A DNA stretch of 54,232 nt, from positions 1-54,232 of the forward strand of contig JABSSG010000016.1 of NCBI GenBank assembly GCA_013214525.1, given 5' to 3'. How positions within the stretch are numbered: position 1 is the stretch's first letter; each line of letters starts with the position of its first letter. The notes under the pieces were generated by a model. That model saw only the letters and a list, made by a program, of their open reading frames with translations, was not told where the DNA came from and ran no database searches. The stretch comes from Rickettsiales bacterium (GTDB lineage: Bacteria; Pseudomonadota; Alphaproteobacteria; Rickettsiales; JABSSG01). Position numbers and translations under genes: made by a program. Below are positions 42,804 to 51,118 of the stretch, in pieces.

Positions 42804-43751
42804 ATGACAAATATAATCTCTTCTGCAAAGACAAAAAATACAATGAGGCATGATGATTTTGTAAAACGAGGTCTGTCTCACCCCAAAGTTGCAAGAGAAG
42901 TAATCGAGCAAGATATCCCTAAAAAGATCATTAGCTTAGTCGATATGACTACCTTAAGAGAAGAAAAAACAGACTTTACAGATATAATTTTAAAGCGTGG
43001 TCAATCGGACTGTTTATTTTCTGTAAAATTAAAAAATGGACGTTCAGGTTATTTTTACTTTTTGCTAGAAGCTCAAAGTTCAATAGATAAATTCATGAAT
43101 ATAAGATTGCTTAAATATATGATTGCAATCTATGAAAGGCATGCAAAAAAATATCCTGATGAAAAATATGCTCCATTTGTATATCCAGTTGTCATACACA
43201 ACGGCAAGTACAGATATACTGGATCTATGTCTTTCTGGGAAGAATTTGGAGATGTTGAACAAGCAAAAGCTTGCTTTCCTGATCCAATGCACTTGATTGA
43301 TTTACCTATAACCGAAAATTCAGAGATAAATTTAAAGAGCAAATATTATCGTAGTGCATATTTTTATGCCTTAAAGAATATTCATGCAAAAGATGTTTAT
43401 AAAGCAATTGAAGAAGAGAGAGCCATAATCGAAAAGCTTGGCAAAAAATTCAAAGAATCTGACTTGATCATAAGCATGGCGTATTATATAATAACAACTG
43501 CAAATACAAGTGATAGGAGAAGGGAACTAATAGAATTATTTGCGGATTGCGTTTCTGAAGAATATAAAGGTGAAATTATGACTATTGCACAACAATTTGA
43601 AAATGATGGAATGAAAAAAGGAATAGAAAAAAGGACAGGGTTTATTGTAAATAATATGCTCAAGAAAAATTTAGAAGTTTCAGAAATTGCTTCTATGACA
43701 GGACTTCGTATTTCTGAAATTAAAAAAATTCTCAAGAAAAAAGAGGTTTAA
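42804..43751 (+). CDS. Second Rpn-family PD-(D/E)XK nuclease
   Basis: 315 aa. Same architecture as the Rpn protein at 8727: HDDFVKRGLSHPKVAREVIE, the D of QSDCLFSVKL and E of FLLEAQSS-DKFMNIRLLKYM as probable catalytic residues, and a C-terminal tail IMTIAQQFENDGMKKGIEKR ... LRISEIKKILKKK. The internal ATG at the start of MTIAQQF is preceded by AAGGTG, a good ribosome binding site for an intragenic small product like those reported for Rpn genes. The two Rpn proteins are only moderately similar, so this is not a recent duplicate. They lie at opposite ends of the element. Confidence 0.8.
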   Translation: MTNIISSAKTKNTMRHDDFVKRGLSHPKVAREVIEQDIPKKIISLVDMTTLREEKTDFTDIILKRGQSDCLFSVKLKNGRSGYFYFLLEAQSSIDKFMNIRLLKYMIAIYERHAKKYPDEKYAPFVYPVVIHNGKYRYTGSMSFWEEFGDVEQAKACFPDPMHLIDLPITENSEINLKSKYYRSAYFYALKNIHAKDVYKAIEEERAIIEKLGKKFKESDLIISMAYYIITTANTSDRRRELIELFADCVSEEYKGEIMTIAQQFENDGMKKGIEKRTGFIVNNMLKKNLEVSEIASMTGLRISEIKKILKKKEV

Positions 43752-44515
43752 AATAAAGACTTTGTACAATCTCTTGAGGAATTATATTTGAATTATTTGG
43801 CTGTTTAAAAAAGTGAATAGTTTTTGATGCGATGCTAATCTAGAGCGTTTTTTTGATCATAGATAAAAGAGCATTAATATGTTTCTTTCTCCATTTAGAG
43901 GCAATTTTCGTTCTGTTGAACTTCCTCTAAGACCAAATCCTCGAAAATTTCGTGTGTACATGCTCTTTTTGAACAAAATATCTCTTAAATGTTAACATAT
44001 TTACCTTACCTTACATTACGTCATTTCTTCGTTTTATACTTAAATTTAGCTAAAAATTGCATACAAAATGTGAATTTTAAAAATAAGGCTTACAGAGCAA
44101 TGAAATGTTCTTTATAGGCAATTAGTCAAAATGAATTGATTTTGTTTCTCTAATGGCTTTAAAATGAGAAAGTTTTTAGAGAAATAGGAATTTTTGAGTG
44201 AAAACAGACAATTTTTTAAAATTATGCAATGAAATTCGAGTGTTAGAGCATGTGGTGATATTTTTTGCATATGCATATATTCAAGAGGAATAAAACTGTA
44301 TAAACAAGGTATAGCATGGATTTTGTTGTTGTTTGCTCTACAAAATCTGAGAGTTTTGTAAATTTAAAAAAGATAAAAAAGTAGAATTTTGAGATTTGTT
44401 GTTGTTAGTTTTAAAATTTTCTCTTTTTTTAGGAAAAATTTTTTTTAAATCTCATTTTTTAAATGCTTTAATCAGTTAATTATTTTGTGATAAAAATGTC
44501 CTTTTATTTTGAAAT
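43752..44515. other. Non-coding, very AT-rich gap before the integrase
   Basis: About 760 bp between rpn and the integrase dyad. It holds no frame I can support; a 39-codon frame (43879-43998, MFLSPFRGNFRSVELPLRPN...) is the best and matches nothing known to me. The A/T runs from ~44330 to 44460 are typical of DNA near recombination sites. This is the likeliest place for an attachment site. Confidence 0.4.
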
Positions 44516-44549
44516 ATTATGTCCTATAATTAAAGTTATAAGACATAAT
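44516..44549. promoter_or_regulatory. 34-bp dyad overlapping the integrase promoter
   Basis: ATTATGTC (44516-44523) and GACATAAT (44542-44549) are perfect inverted arms; inside them TATAA and TTATA are also inverted, leaving one mismatch and a 6-bp centre. TATAAT at 44525-44530 could be the -10 element. It lies 8 bp before the integrase ATG. An ATGTCCTTTTAT copy of one arm lies ~25 bp upstream. Either integrase core-type binding sites or an autoregulatory operator. Confidence 0.5.
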
Positions 44550-44557
44550 GCGAAAAT

Positions 44558-45523
44558 ATGAATAAGTTAACTAATATCAATGAAAACCAAAATTTTTTAG
44601 ATAATTTTATAATTGAGGAAAAAGTTTCCGAATATGCACAACATGCATTTTCAAAAAATACTCTTTTGAATTATGAAAGCGATTGGAAAAATTTCAAAAG
44701 TTGGTGTAAGTCATCAAATTTTGATCCAATGCTAGTCGATCATAAAATTCTCATTATTTATATCACATACTTAGCAGAAGTAAAATACAAAGCATCAACC
44801 ATTCAAAGAAAATTAAGTGCTATTTTAAAATTCTGCGAAATGAAAAAAATTCATTTAGACCTTAACAATAATGAATTCAAATTAGTATGGCAAGGAATCA
44901 GAAGAAAACTTGGTATTGCTAAAAAAGGAAAAGAACCAATTTTAATTAAAACTCTCAAAATTATCTTAGACGCAATCCCTCAAAATACTCCAATGGGCAT
45001 TAGAGACAGAGCTGTTTTTGCTTTTGGTTGGGCATCTGCCATGAGAAGATCAGAGATCACTGCTCTTAACTGGAATGATTTAACTTTTGTAGATGAAGGA
45101 ATCATTGTAAATATCTCCCAAAGTAAAACTGATAAATTTGGTGAAGGTCAAAAAATAGCTATTCTTTTTGGGAGAAATCAAAACACCTGTCCTGTGCATA
45201 TTTTAAAAAAATGGCAAAACATAAACACTCATGATCCTATTTTTTGCTCAATTTCAAAAAATGGCAACATCATCGGAAATAGATTATCTGCTAGAGATAT
45301 AGCCAGAATTATTAAAAAATGGGTTCGTCATATTGGGCTAGATGAAGCAAATTTTGCAGGTCATTCACTTCGTAGTGGTTTAATCACAACCGCTTCAAAA
45401 AGCTCTGTTCCAGATCACGTAATCATGAAACACACAAGACATAAAACTCCTCAAATGATTCATGTATACACTAGAGATAATTCACTTATCAATGATAATG
45501 TTACTGGAATGCTAGGATTATAG
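44558..45523 (+). CDS. Tyrosine recombinase / integrase
   Basis: 321 aa. An N-terminal SAM-like core-binding domain (~25-120: ALNTLLNYESDW-type helix, TIQRKLSAILKF) and a C-terminal catalytic domain with R164 (in FGWASAMRRSEITALNW), K190 in SQSKTDKFG, H269-x-x-R272 (GHSLRSG), H295 and the nucleophile Y304 (HKTPQMIHVYTR). All expected catalytic residues are present. The protein most resembles stand-alone integrases of mobile elements rather than XerC/D. It probably inserts and excises the element; no att duplication was identified by eye. Confidence 0.93.
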   Translation: MNKLTNINENQNFLDNFIIEEKVSEYAQHAFSKNTLLNYESDWKNFKSWCKSSNFDPMLVDHKILIIYITYLAEVKYKASTIQRKLSAILKFCEMKKIHLDLNNNEFKLVWQGIRRKLGIAKKGKEPILIKTLKIILDAIPQNTPMGIRDRAVFAFGWASAMRRSEITALNWNDLTFVDEGIIVNISQSKTDKFGEGQKIAILFGRNQNTCPVHILKKWQNINTHDPIFCSISKNGNIIGNRLSARDIARIIKKWVRHIGLDEANFAGHSLRSGLITTASKSSVPDHVIMKHTRHKTPQMIHVYTRDNSLINDNVTGMLGL

Positions 45524-45684
45524 CTTTCCTTACCTATCAAAAAATATTTACTTTTTAAAACAGCAAAAAATCATTTTTAAATTTCATCGTGGTTAGAAAA
45601 CACACGAATCTCTAACCTTGATATTACTTTAATCACTACAATACACTCTCAAACAAAGATTACAAATATTTTTTAATTTTTATG

Positions 45685-46752
45685 CTAAAGTCCTACTATT
45701 TTTATTTTCATACGTTTTGTTATTTCTCTGCAACATTCTTTACTTAAAGGCTCTAACATACTAATAAAAACCTTATGATATTTTTCTTCATCTGCAATAT
45801 AACGCACTGTCTCTTGGAATAAGAGATGTGTTATTAAATCTTTTGATTCTGTGTTTGATTGCTTCAGAAATTTTTCAATTTTTTCAAGTATATGTTTAGC
45901 TAACTTATTTTTTCCATATATAATCGCTTTAGCTAATAACCTACCAAAATGTATCAAGTCCATGTTAAATAGGTATAGCTCTCCCTTTTTTGCATCATTT
46001 CTATATTTTTCCACTTCTGGAAACGATTTTAACATATCTTGTATAAAAGCTTTTCTTTCTTTAGTATATGGATAAAGTTCTTCATTTTCCTGCTTAACAA
46101 TTTCTGCTGCAAATGCATCAAACATACGATCATTTTGATAACTTTCCTCATCGTGAAAGAAAAAGGAATTACCACGTCTATCAGCAAAATTTAATCCTTT
46201 TAATTTTGCTTTTTTAACCGCTTTTTTTAACTTACTTGAACCAAAAAAAGCAATTTCTTCAGAATCTATTGCTAAATTTGCTTCACCTAAACCATATAAA
46301 TTATAATAACATTTATCATACATCTTTACATTCTGACTATACTGAGTCTTTGACAATATAGATTTCTCAGGAATAAGCATCCTAACTCTATTTGTAATAT
46401 TAATAAGTTTATAATCCTTAATCACAGTTTCATCAGGCATCATAATATGTGTTGGAATTACTTGAAATTCTCCTTTTGCTTCTTGTTGTAATACATTTAA
46501 AGCTTTAGAGTTGGCTAATAAAATAGATGAGTTATTTGGTAAAAAATCCCATTTAAGGATATTTTCTATTTTTGCTGTTTTTGATTTTTCTACATAAAAA
46601 TATAATACGCCTACTTTTTTTAAATCTGCAGTTTTGCCAACTTTAAAATCTGTAACTACGCACCAAGGTTCATTTTGATCGTTATCATAATTAATATGTA
46701 AAGTACTTGGCGTACAAGCTTCATCTAAAAACCATGCCCTATTTTTTATCAT
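45685..46752 (-). CDS. Immunity-like protein (Imm11/DUF1629-like N-terminus plus DUF7674-like C-terminus)
   Basis: 355 aa, cytoplasmic. The N-terminal ~200 residues (LHINYDNDQNEPWCVVTDFK ... FFGSSKLKKAVKKAKLKGLN) have the layout of Imm11/DUF1629-type immunity proteins of polymorphic toxins. The C-terminal ~125 residues are all-helical (IQDMLKSFPEVEKYRND; HFGRLLAKAIIYGKNKLAKH; LITHLLFQETVRYIADEEKY), resembling the DUF7674 pattern. Both assignments are by eye and moderate. No toxin gene is adjacent, so it would be an orphan immunity gene. Convergent with the integrase. Confidence 0.45.
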   Translation of the reverse strand: MIKNRAWFLDEACTPSTLHINYDNDQNEPWCVVTDFKVGKTADLKKVGVLYFYVEKSKTAKIENILKWDFLPNNSSILLANSKALNVLQQEAKGEFQVIPTHIMMPDETVIKDYKLINITNRVRMLIPEKSILSKTQYSQNVKMYDKCYYNLYGLGEANLAIDSEEIAFFGSSKLKKAVKKAKLKGLNFADRRGNSFFFHDEESYQNDRMFDAFAAEIVKQENEELYPYTKERKAFIQDMLKSFPEVEKYRNDAKKGELYLFNMDLIHFGRLLAKAIIYGKNKLAKHILEKIEKFLKQSNTESKDLITHLLFQETVRYIADEEKYHKVFISMLEPLSKECCREITKRMKIKIVGL

Positions 46753-46853
46753 TTATTTACCATATTAAATTTTACGTAATTCCAAGAAGATTTAAAAGTC
46801 TCATTTGATAATCATCTTTTGATAATAGCCCTGTTTGGCTTAAACTACAACTA

Positions 46854-46891
46854 GGGGGCTAATGCGACACACACATTACATTTTAACTGAA
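46854..46891. repeat. Possible Tn3-type terminal inverted repeat
   Basis: A sequence opening GGGGGCTAATGCGAC and ending near TTTTAACTG lies 19 bp outside the tnpA stop, reading inward, where a Tn3-family 38-bp terminal repeat should be (GGGG start, TAAC/TAAG end). The partner end has been lost, so it cannot be confirmed by pairing. Confidence 0.35.
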
Positions 46892-46909
46892 ATATATTAA
46901 TTATTATTA

Positions 46910-47608
46910 CTAAGCTATTTTAAAATTAATAATTTCCTCATAATTAAAATCGTTATCATTTGCTACCGCTAAATTGCTAAAATCGTAAGTTCCGTGCATG
47001 TTTACATGTTGCCAAGTAATAATAGATGCGTTTGTAATATTACTAACAAGTGATGTTTGTGCATCAGCATCTGATCGCATAATTATTTTTGTCAACTCTA
47101 AGTAATTCCATAATATAATAATGTTTTGTATAATACTTTGGCACAAGGCGAATATTTCTTGATCTTCTTTGTAAGATACAGACATTGAATCTGATGCAAA
47201 CGAGACAGCAGAAGCAAATCTATTTGCTAGTTCTCCTTTATTAAGTTGTTTTTCTATTCTTTGTCTAAGTTCAACATCATTAATGTACTCTAAAATAAAT
47301 ATGGATTTAATTATTTTTCCATATTCTTTTAGAGCTTCGTACAATGGGTGCTGTTTAGCATATGAATTAAGGCGTTTAAGTATTATGGATGGTTTATGGA
47401 CGCCTAATTTTATAGTAACCAATAAACGCAATATTGTATCCCAATTCCGTATTATTTTCTCTCGTTTTACATAATAAGATGGTGTAATGGGATAACCTTT
47501 ATTTTCTAATTCAGGCTTAATCTTTTTGAAACTAACTAATTTTTGAGACATTACATCCTTAATTCTAGGTGCAAATTTTGTACTAACCATATGGGCGTGT
47601 TTAAAAAT
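46910..47608 (-). pseudogene. tnpA: Tn3-family transposase, C-terminal remnant
   Basis: About 230 residues match the C-terminal DDE region of TnpA: IFKHAHMVSTKFAPRIKDV, NWDTILRLLVTIKLG, HPLYEALKEYGKIIKSIFIL, LNKGELANRFASAVSF and the closing ITWQHVNMHGTYDFS. Full-length TnpA is ~1000 aa, so three quarters are missing. Upstream of IFKHAH the frame runs through a terminator hairpin belonging to the neighbouring gene, so the breakpoint is near 47608. Not functional. Confidence 0.85.
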
Positions 47609-47626
47609 GGGGTTCAGAAAAACCCC
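47601..47626 (-). terminator. Intrinsic terminator after the 47671 gene
   Basis: On the minus strand, GGGGTT - TTTCTG - AACCCC followed by ATTTTTAA: a 6-bp G/C-rich stem with a T-tract, ~45 nt beyond the stop of the subunit gene at 47671. Plus-strand arms are 47609-47614 and 47621-47626. Confidence 0.6.
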
Positions 47627-47670
47627 CCAAAAAGACCATGAGAAAAATGAAATTTTATACAACAGATACC

Positions 47671-48291
47671 TTAATTATATGCTACATGCAAAACATGATT
47701 CCCAAGAAAATTATCTTCATTAGTCATAGCTACCCCACCATCTCCAGTATGTGCATTATGAGAAGGGTTTAAATTTAGCTTACCGCCTATATATATATAT
47801 GAAGTTGAATCCTCTGTCGTAACTGTTAAACCGTCACCTAATGCACAAACAGTTTCTGCTTGATTGATACTGGAATCATTCGAGCCTAAAATCTTACATT
47901 TTGGATCACTCCAAAAGACATTACTATTAAACTCACCTACAGAAGTAGGGGGAATAACCCATAATGTAACAACAAAACCAGGTTCTGAAATTAACTTGAC
48001 TTTCCCAGAAGTACCATCTGCATAATGAATAACCCCTGTCAAATTATTTTTTGAAACGCCATGTGAAGTATTAACAATAAAACTACCTGTATGAGTTGAT
48101 CCATTATTGCTATTTAGATCTACAACAGTTCCTAAATGAATGTCAAATATCTTGATTACAGTTAGATCTTCTGCAATATCCAATCTGGGAGTTAATATTC
48201 GTGAAATCGCATAAGAAGGCAAGCTGGATAATATTAAAGCTACAACAAAAAAGAGATTCCCTATAACTTTTTTAATCTCTTTTATATTCAT
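47671..48291 (-). CDS. Secreted DUF4402-like pilus-subunit candidate (paralogue 2)
   Basis: 206 aa from ATG 48291; the longer frame starts at TTG. Signal peptide (IGNLFFVVALILSSLPSYA). The mature protein is β-rich: VIKIFDIHLGTVVDLNSN, STHTGSFIV, GTSGKVKLISEPG, SYIYIGGKLNLN, closing with a short strand HVLHVAYN. It shares these blocks in order with the protein at 48877 and resembles DUF4402, a family often encoded next to chaperone-usher genes in alphaproteobacteria. Two Cys may form a disulfide. Pilus-subunit role is inferred from family and context. Confidence 0.65.
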   Translation of the reverse strand: MNIKEIKKVIGNLFFVVALILSSLPSYAISRILTPRLDIAEDLTVIKIFDIHLGTVVDLNSNNGSTHTGSFIVNTSHGVSKNNLTGVIHYADGTSGKVKLISEPGFVVTLWVIPPTSVGEFNSNVFWSDPKCKILGSNDSSINQAETVCALGDGLTVTTEDSTSYIYIGGKLNLNPSHNAHTGDGGVAMTNEDNFLGNHVLHVAYN

Positions 48292-48386
48292 ATTATACAA
48301 GAATTTCTTTGCTCTTTAAAGTCAATATAGATCGTTAATTTTAAATATCAAGGAAATCTGCAAAACAAAAGAACTTAATTGTTGGT

Positions 48387-48680
48387 TTATTTCTTTTTTC
48401 CTTCACAAGGTAAATTTCTTGCACAGGAATCACAACAAGATGATTTATGTTTGTGATGGTATGAATTATGCTCTACTACATTTACCCTTGTTGCTAACGC
48501 TGAAGTCTCTTTTTCCACCTCAGATATTTCATTAATAGTATTTATCCTACTATTATTTTCCTGGTTTACCATATAATGCGTATCATGTTTTTCAGACATA
48601 GTAAGAAAACCAATAACTCCTCCAATAATCAAGCCACTTGCTATTAAACTTATATATTTATATTTTCTTGAAATTTTCAT
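48387..48680 (-). CDS. Membrane-anchored protein with SCCxSC-x3-LxC Cys signature
   Basis: 97 aa. One N-terminal transmembrane helix (YISLIASGLIIGGVIGFL, ~9-26), a polar spacer, a His-rich segment (HNSYHHKHK), then S81-C82-C83-D-S85-C86-A-R-N-L90-P-C92 and a Lys tail. The signature repeats, residue for residue in spacing, that of the 158-aa protein at 33220 in the tra cluster. Here it is C-terminal. It sits between two pilus-subunit genes on the same strand. His plus Cys suggests metal binding or a redox role; unproven. Confidence 0.6.
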   Translation of the reverse strand: MKISRKYKYISLIASGLIIGGVIGFLTMSEKHDTHYMVNQENNSRINTINEISEVEKETSALATRVNVVEHNSYHHKHKSSCCDSCARNLPCEGKKK

Positions 48681-48811
48681 TCTACCTCTAATTTAGATTA
48701 TACCATCTTCTCATAAAAACTACTAAGAAAGTAACTTTTATGAGAAACCATAATTGCTATCAATTTACTTTTGTGTTTTATAAGTCGCTATATTCAGATT
48801 GCAATTGTTTT

Positions 48812-48850
48812 TAAATTTCTCTCTTAGCTAAAAGCCAAGAGAGAAATTTA
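48812..48850. terminator. Strong bidirectional hairpin terminator after the major-subunit gene
   Basis: Perfect 14-bp inverted repeat: TAAATTTCTCTCTT (48812-48825) and AAGAGAGAAATTTA (48837-48850) with an 11-nt loop. It lies 26 bp beyond the stop of the 48877 gene (minus strand). The A/T ends supply a short U-run in either direction. Confidence 0.7.
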
Positions 48851-48876
48851 TACTCTACTCATGGCAAAAACAATTA

Positions 48877-49482
48877 TTATTGCTGAGCTACGTGTAATGT
48901 ATGAGTACCTGTAGCATTATCCACAGCATCTGCTGCGTCAGCACCTGTGTGACAAGTATGTGCATCATTAAAATGTAAAGTACCACCTATATAAAGATAA
49001 GAGGTTGGATCAGTTACAGTTACTAGAAGGTTATCTCCAAGAGCACATCCTGCTTCAGCTTGATCAGCAGTACCATCATCTGATCTTAATACTTTACATG
49101 TTGGGTTACTCCATGAGGTATTAATACCACAGGAACTACTTTGAGGTTGGGTTATCCATAATGCCAAAGTCTGTCCTGCATCAGCAGATACACGAACTTT
49201 ACCAGAAGTACCCTCTCCATTATGAGTTACAGATGATAAATCTCCTTTAGCTATGTTATGAGCTGTATCTAAAGTAAGATATCCTGTATGAGTTGTAGCG
49301 GTATTAGTATTAAGACCTGTTACAGTACCCATATGCATATCTAAAAGTTTATTTAACGCTACACCTGATGTGAACATTATATTAGAGTTAAGAGGCACAG
49401 TTTCCTCTGCAAACACACTGGATGTAGAGAGCAATACTACAAATGTTGTAGCTGTTGCTAGTTTCTTAATGGTTTTAAACAT
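48877..49482 (-). CDS. Secreted DUF4402-like pilus-subunit candidate (paralogue 1, likely major)
   Basis: 201 aa. A clear signal peptide (LATATTFVVLLSTSSVFA, cleavage before EETV), then LLDMHMGTVTGLNTNTATTH, YLTLDTAHN, GTSGKVRVSADAGQTLALWI, a Cys-bracketed loop, SYLYIGGTLHFN and a C-terminal strand THTLHVAQQ. The Thr/Ser/Ala-rich, Lys-poor composition is typical of an abundant surface subunit. It is followed by its own strong terminator and is divergent from the chaperone-usher operon at 49805. Paralogous to 47671-48291. The alternating hydrophobic C-terminus could be the strand donated to chaperone or neighbour. Confidence 0.7.
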   Translation of the reverse strand: MFKTIKKLATATTFVVLLSTSSVFAEETVPLNSNIMFTSGVALNKLLDMHMGTVTGLNTNTATTHTGYLTLDTAHNIAKGDLSSVTHNGEGTSGKVRVSADAGQTLALWITQPQSSSCGINTSWSNPTCKVLRSDDGTADQAEAGCALGDNLLVTVTDPTSYLYIGGTLHFNDAHTCHTGADAADAVDNATGTHTLHVAQQ

Positions 49483-49804
49483 ATTATTTTACCTTGTTAA
49501 GTTAATAAAAAACAATCTCAGATTGCAATTACTTCTATAATATCTCATGAAAGTTAAGAAATTATTAATTTGATGATAAAATAACAATATATGTTGCAAC
49601 AAGCTTTTAGCCTCATTAATATTAGTTATAATTAACTTTATTCGTTTCCTGAAAATCTTAGATGGTGTAGAGAAAAAACAAATAATCCATAGGGATAGAG
49701 TACGAATTTATAATGAATCATAATAGATACTCGAGCCAAGTCCGAGAATAACGAGTGCGGTGATCTCATTAAGTTATAGTATTATTTATTTGAGGGTATA
49801 AATT
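49483..49804. promoter_or_regulatory. Divergent promoter region of the pilus locus
   Basis: About 320 bp between the major-subunit gene (minus) and the chaperone-usher operon (plus). It must hold both promoters. TTTGAGGG immediately before 49805 is a good ribosome binding site for the rightward operon, and a TATAGT/TATTAT run near 49775-49786 could be its -10. No repeat or invertible element was seen, so phase variation by inversion is not indicated. Confidence 0.4.
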
Positions 49805-50263
49805 ATGCTTTATTTATTTATTCTTATATCTTTTATTAGCATAAGCATATACTCAATTGCTGACTCTATAACAAATGTAACAGAGCTTTATTTTGGTGAA
49901 GCATTACTTCCAGTAACACAACGTAGCATAACAGTTAACCCTAATATAGGACAATCATTATATAAAGGCTCTGCTCAAATAAAAACCACACCTGTAAGAG
50001 GCAAACTTGACATCACTTGTTCAAATACTGGCACAGCAACAATTGATATTGTTGCAATAAATCCAACTAGTGGCAACCTAATGTTAAGTGATTTCACATT
50101 TTATTTTAGTGGCATTGGCGACAACATTATTCCCCCAATTGATATAGAAGTAAGAGCAAATGTTACTAAAACAATATATTTCGGTGCTAAAGTAACTTAC
50201 AATCAAAATATTGGAAGCGGCAAACATAATATGCATGCTAACTTTAATTTAACCTGTCCTTAA
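49805..50263 (+). CDS. Secreted small pilus-subunit candidate
   Basis: 152 aa, preceded by GAGGG. Signal peptide (FILISFISISIYSIA), then a β-sandwich-like sequence: ELYFGEALLPVTQRSITVNP, AQIKTTPVRGKLDITCSNTG, FTFYFSGIGDN, IYFGAKVTYNQNIGSGKHN, ending NFNLTCP. Two Cys probably form a disulfide. It begins the operon that continues with the chaperone (16 bp on) and usher. Size and layout suit a minor or tip subunit. It shares no clear motif with the two large paralogues on the other strand. Confidence 0.65.
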   Translation: MLYLFILISFISISIYSIADSITNVTELYFGEALLPVTQRSITVNPNIGQSLYKGSAQIKTTPVRGKLDITCSNTGTATIDIVAINPTSGNLMLSDFTFYFSGIGDNIIPPIDIEVRANVTKTIYFGAKVTYNQNIGSGKHNMHANFNLTCP

Positions 50264-50279
50264 TATTGGAGCAAAAAAA

Positions 50280-51077
50280 ATGAGACTTTTAAAAATTTTC
50301 TTTATCTTATTAATATTTTCAAATCATGTATATGCTGTAAATCAAGCTACTATATTCCCTAATCGAGTTATTATTGAGAATAAAAAAAGCAGTGAAGTAA
50401 CATTGGTTAACCAAAGTGACCATACGGTACTTTGTAATTTAAAAATTTTTGATCTTACCATGACACCTAAAGGAGAATTAATGAGACCAAGCGATACTAC
50501 CAAAAATATTTATTCTTTAGATAAATATATAAGATTATCACCGAGAACAATTAGCTTAAAAAAAGGTGAAAGACAAAAAATAAGAGTTAAACTTAAAACT
50601 CCGACAGAATATGTTCCAGGAGAATTACATTCACATATCACTGTTACAACCCAACCTTTACCAGAAGATTATAAAGCCGCTCTTAAGGAAGCAAAAAGGC
50701 AAGGGCTAGGATTTGCTGCTGGTGTGAATGTAAATACTTATATTCCTATTTTTGCAAGATTTGGTAAAACTTATTATACTTTAACTGTAGATAATGTTTC
50801 TGTTAGAACTAATGATATAGATGTTGTTTTAAGAAGAAAAGGGAATATGTCTCCTTATGGGAAACTTGAAGCACATTTTGTAAAGGATGATCAAGATCAT
50901 CTTTTAGGAAAGTCAGGATATATAGCGATCTATAGAGAAGTAGATACACGTGATGTAAACATCAAAGTTAACAAACCATCTGAATTAAAAAAACTATCTA
51001 ACGGCACATTACTTATTTATTTCATTGATAAAGAAAAACCTAAAAAGAAGATAAAAATTTACGAAAAATCAATGTAA
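50280..51077 (+). CDS. PapD-type periplasmic pilus chaperone
   Basis: 265 aa with a signal peptide (IFFILLIFSNHVYA). It has the two-immunoglobulin-fold pattern: TIFPNRVIIENKKSSEVTLV-type first strands, then IRLSPRTISLKKGERQKIRV (the edge-strand region that donates to subunits) and PGELHSHITVTT. The second domain runs ~150-250. It holds subunits in the periplasm and delivers them to the usher. It lies between a subunit gene and the usher gene, as expected. Confidence 0.82.
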   Translation: MRLLKIFFILLIFSNHVYAVNQATIFPNRVIIENKKSSEVTLVNQSDHTVLCNLKIFDLTMTPKGELMRPSDTTKNIYSLDKYIRLSPRTISLKKGERQKIRVKLKTPTEYVPGELHSHITVTTQPLPEDYKAALKEAKRQGLGFAAGVNVNTYIPIFARFGKTYYTLTVDNVSVRTNDIDVVLRRKGNMSPYGKLEAHFVKDDQDHLLGKSGYIAIYREVDTRDVNIKVNKPSELKKLSNGTLLIYFIDKEKPKKKIKIYEKSM

Positions 51078-51118
51078 TTTGGTTCCTGTTGAGACTTAAA
51101 AGGGGTAAAATTTTATAA

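Noticed and set aside
43879..43998. 39-codon open frame before the integrase
   Set aside because: No family match, weak start context, and such lengths are common by chance in a 760-bp gap.
45589..45625. GGTTAGA...TCTAACC inverted repeat after the integrase, considered as a tRNA arm or att site
   Set aside because: No tRNA could be folded around it, and no second copy was seen at the other end of the element.
46910..47662. Intact 250-aa protein
   Set aside because: Only the C-terminal quarter of a Tn3 transposase is present, and the first ~18 codons read through a terminator hairpin of the neighbouring gene.
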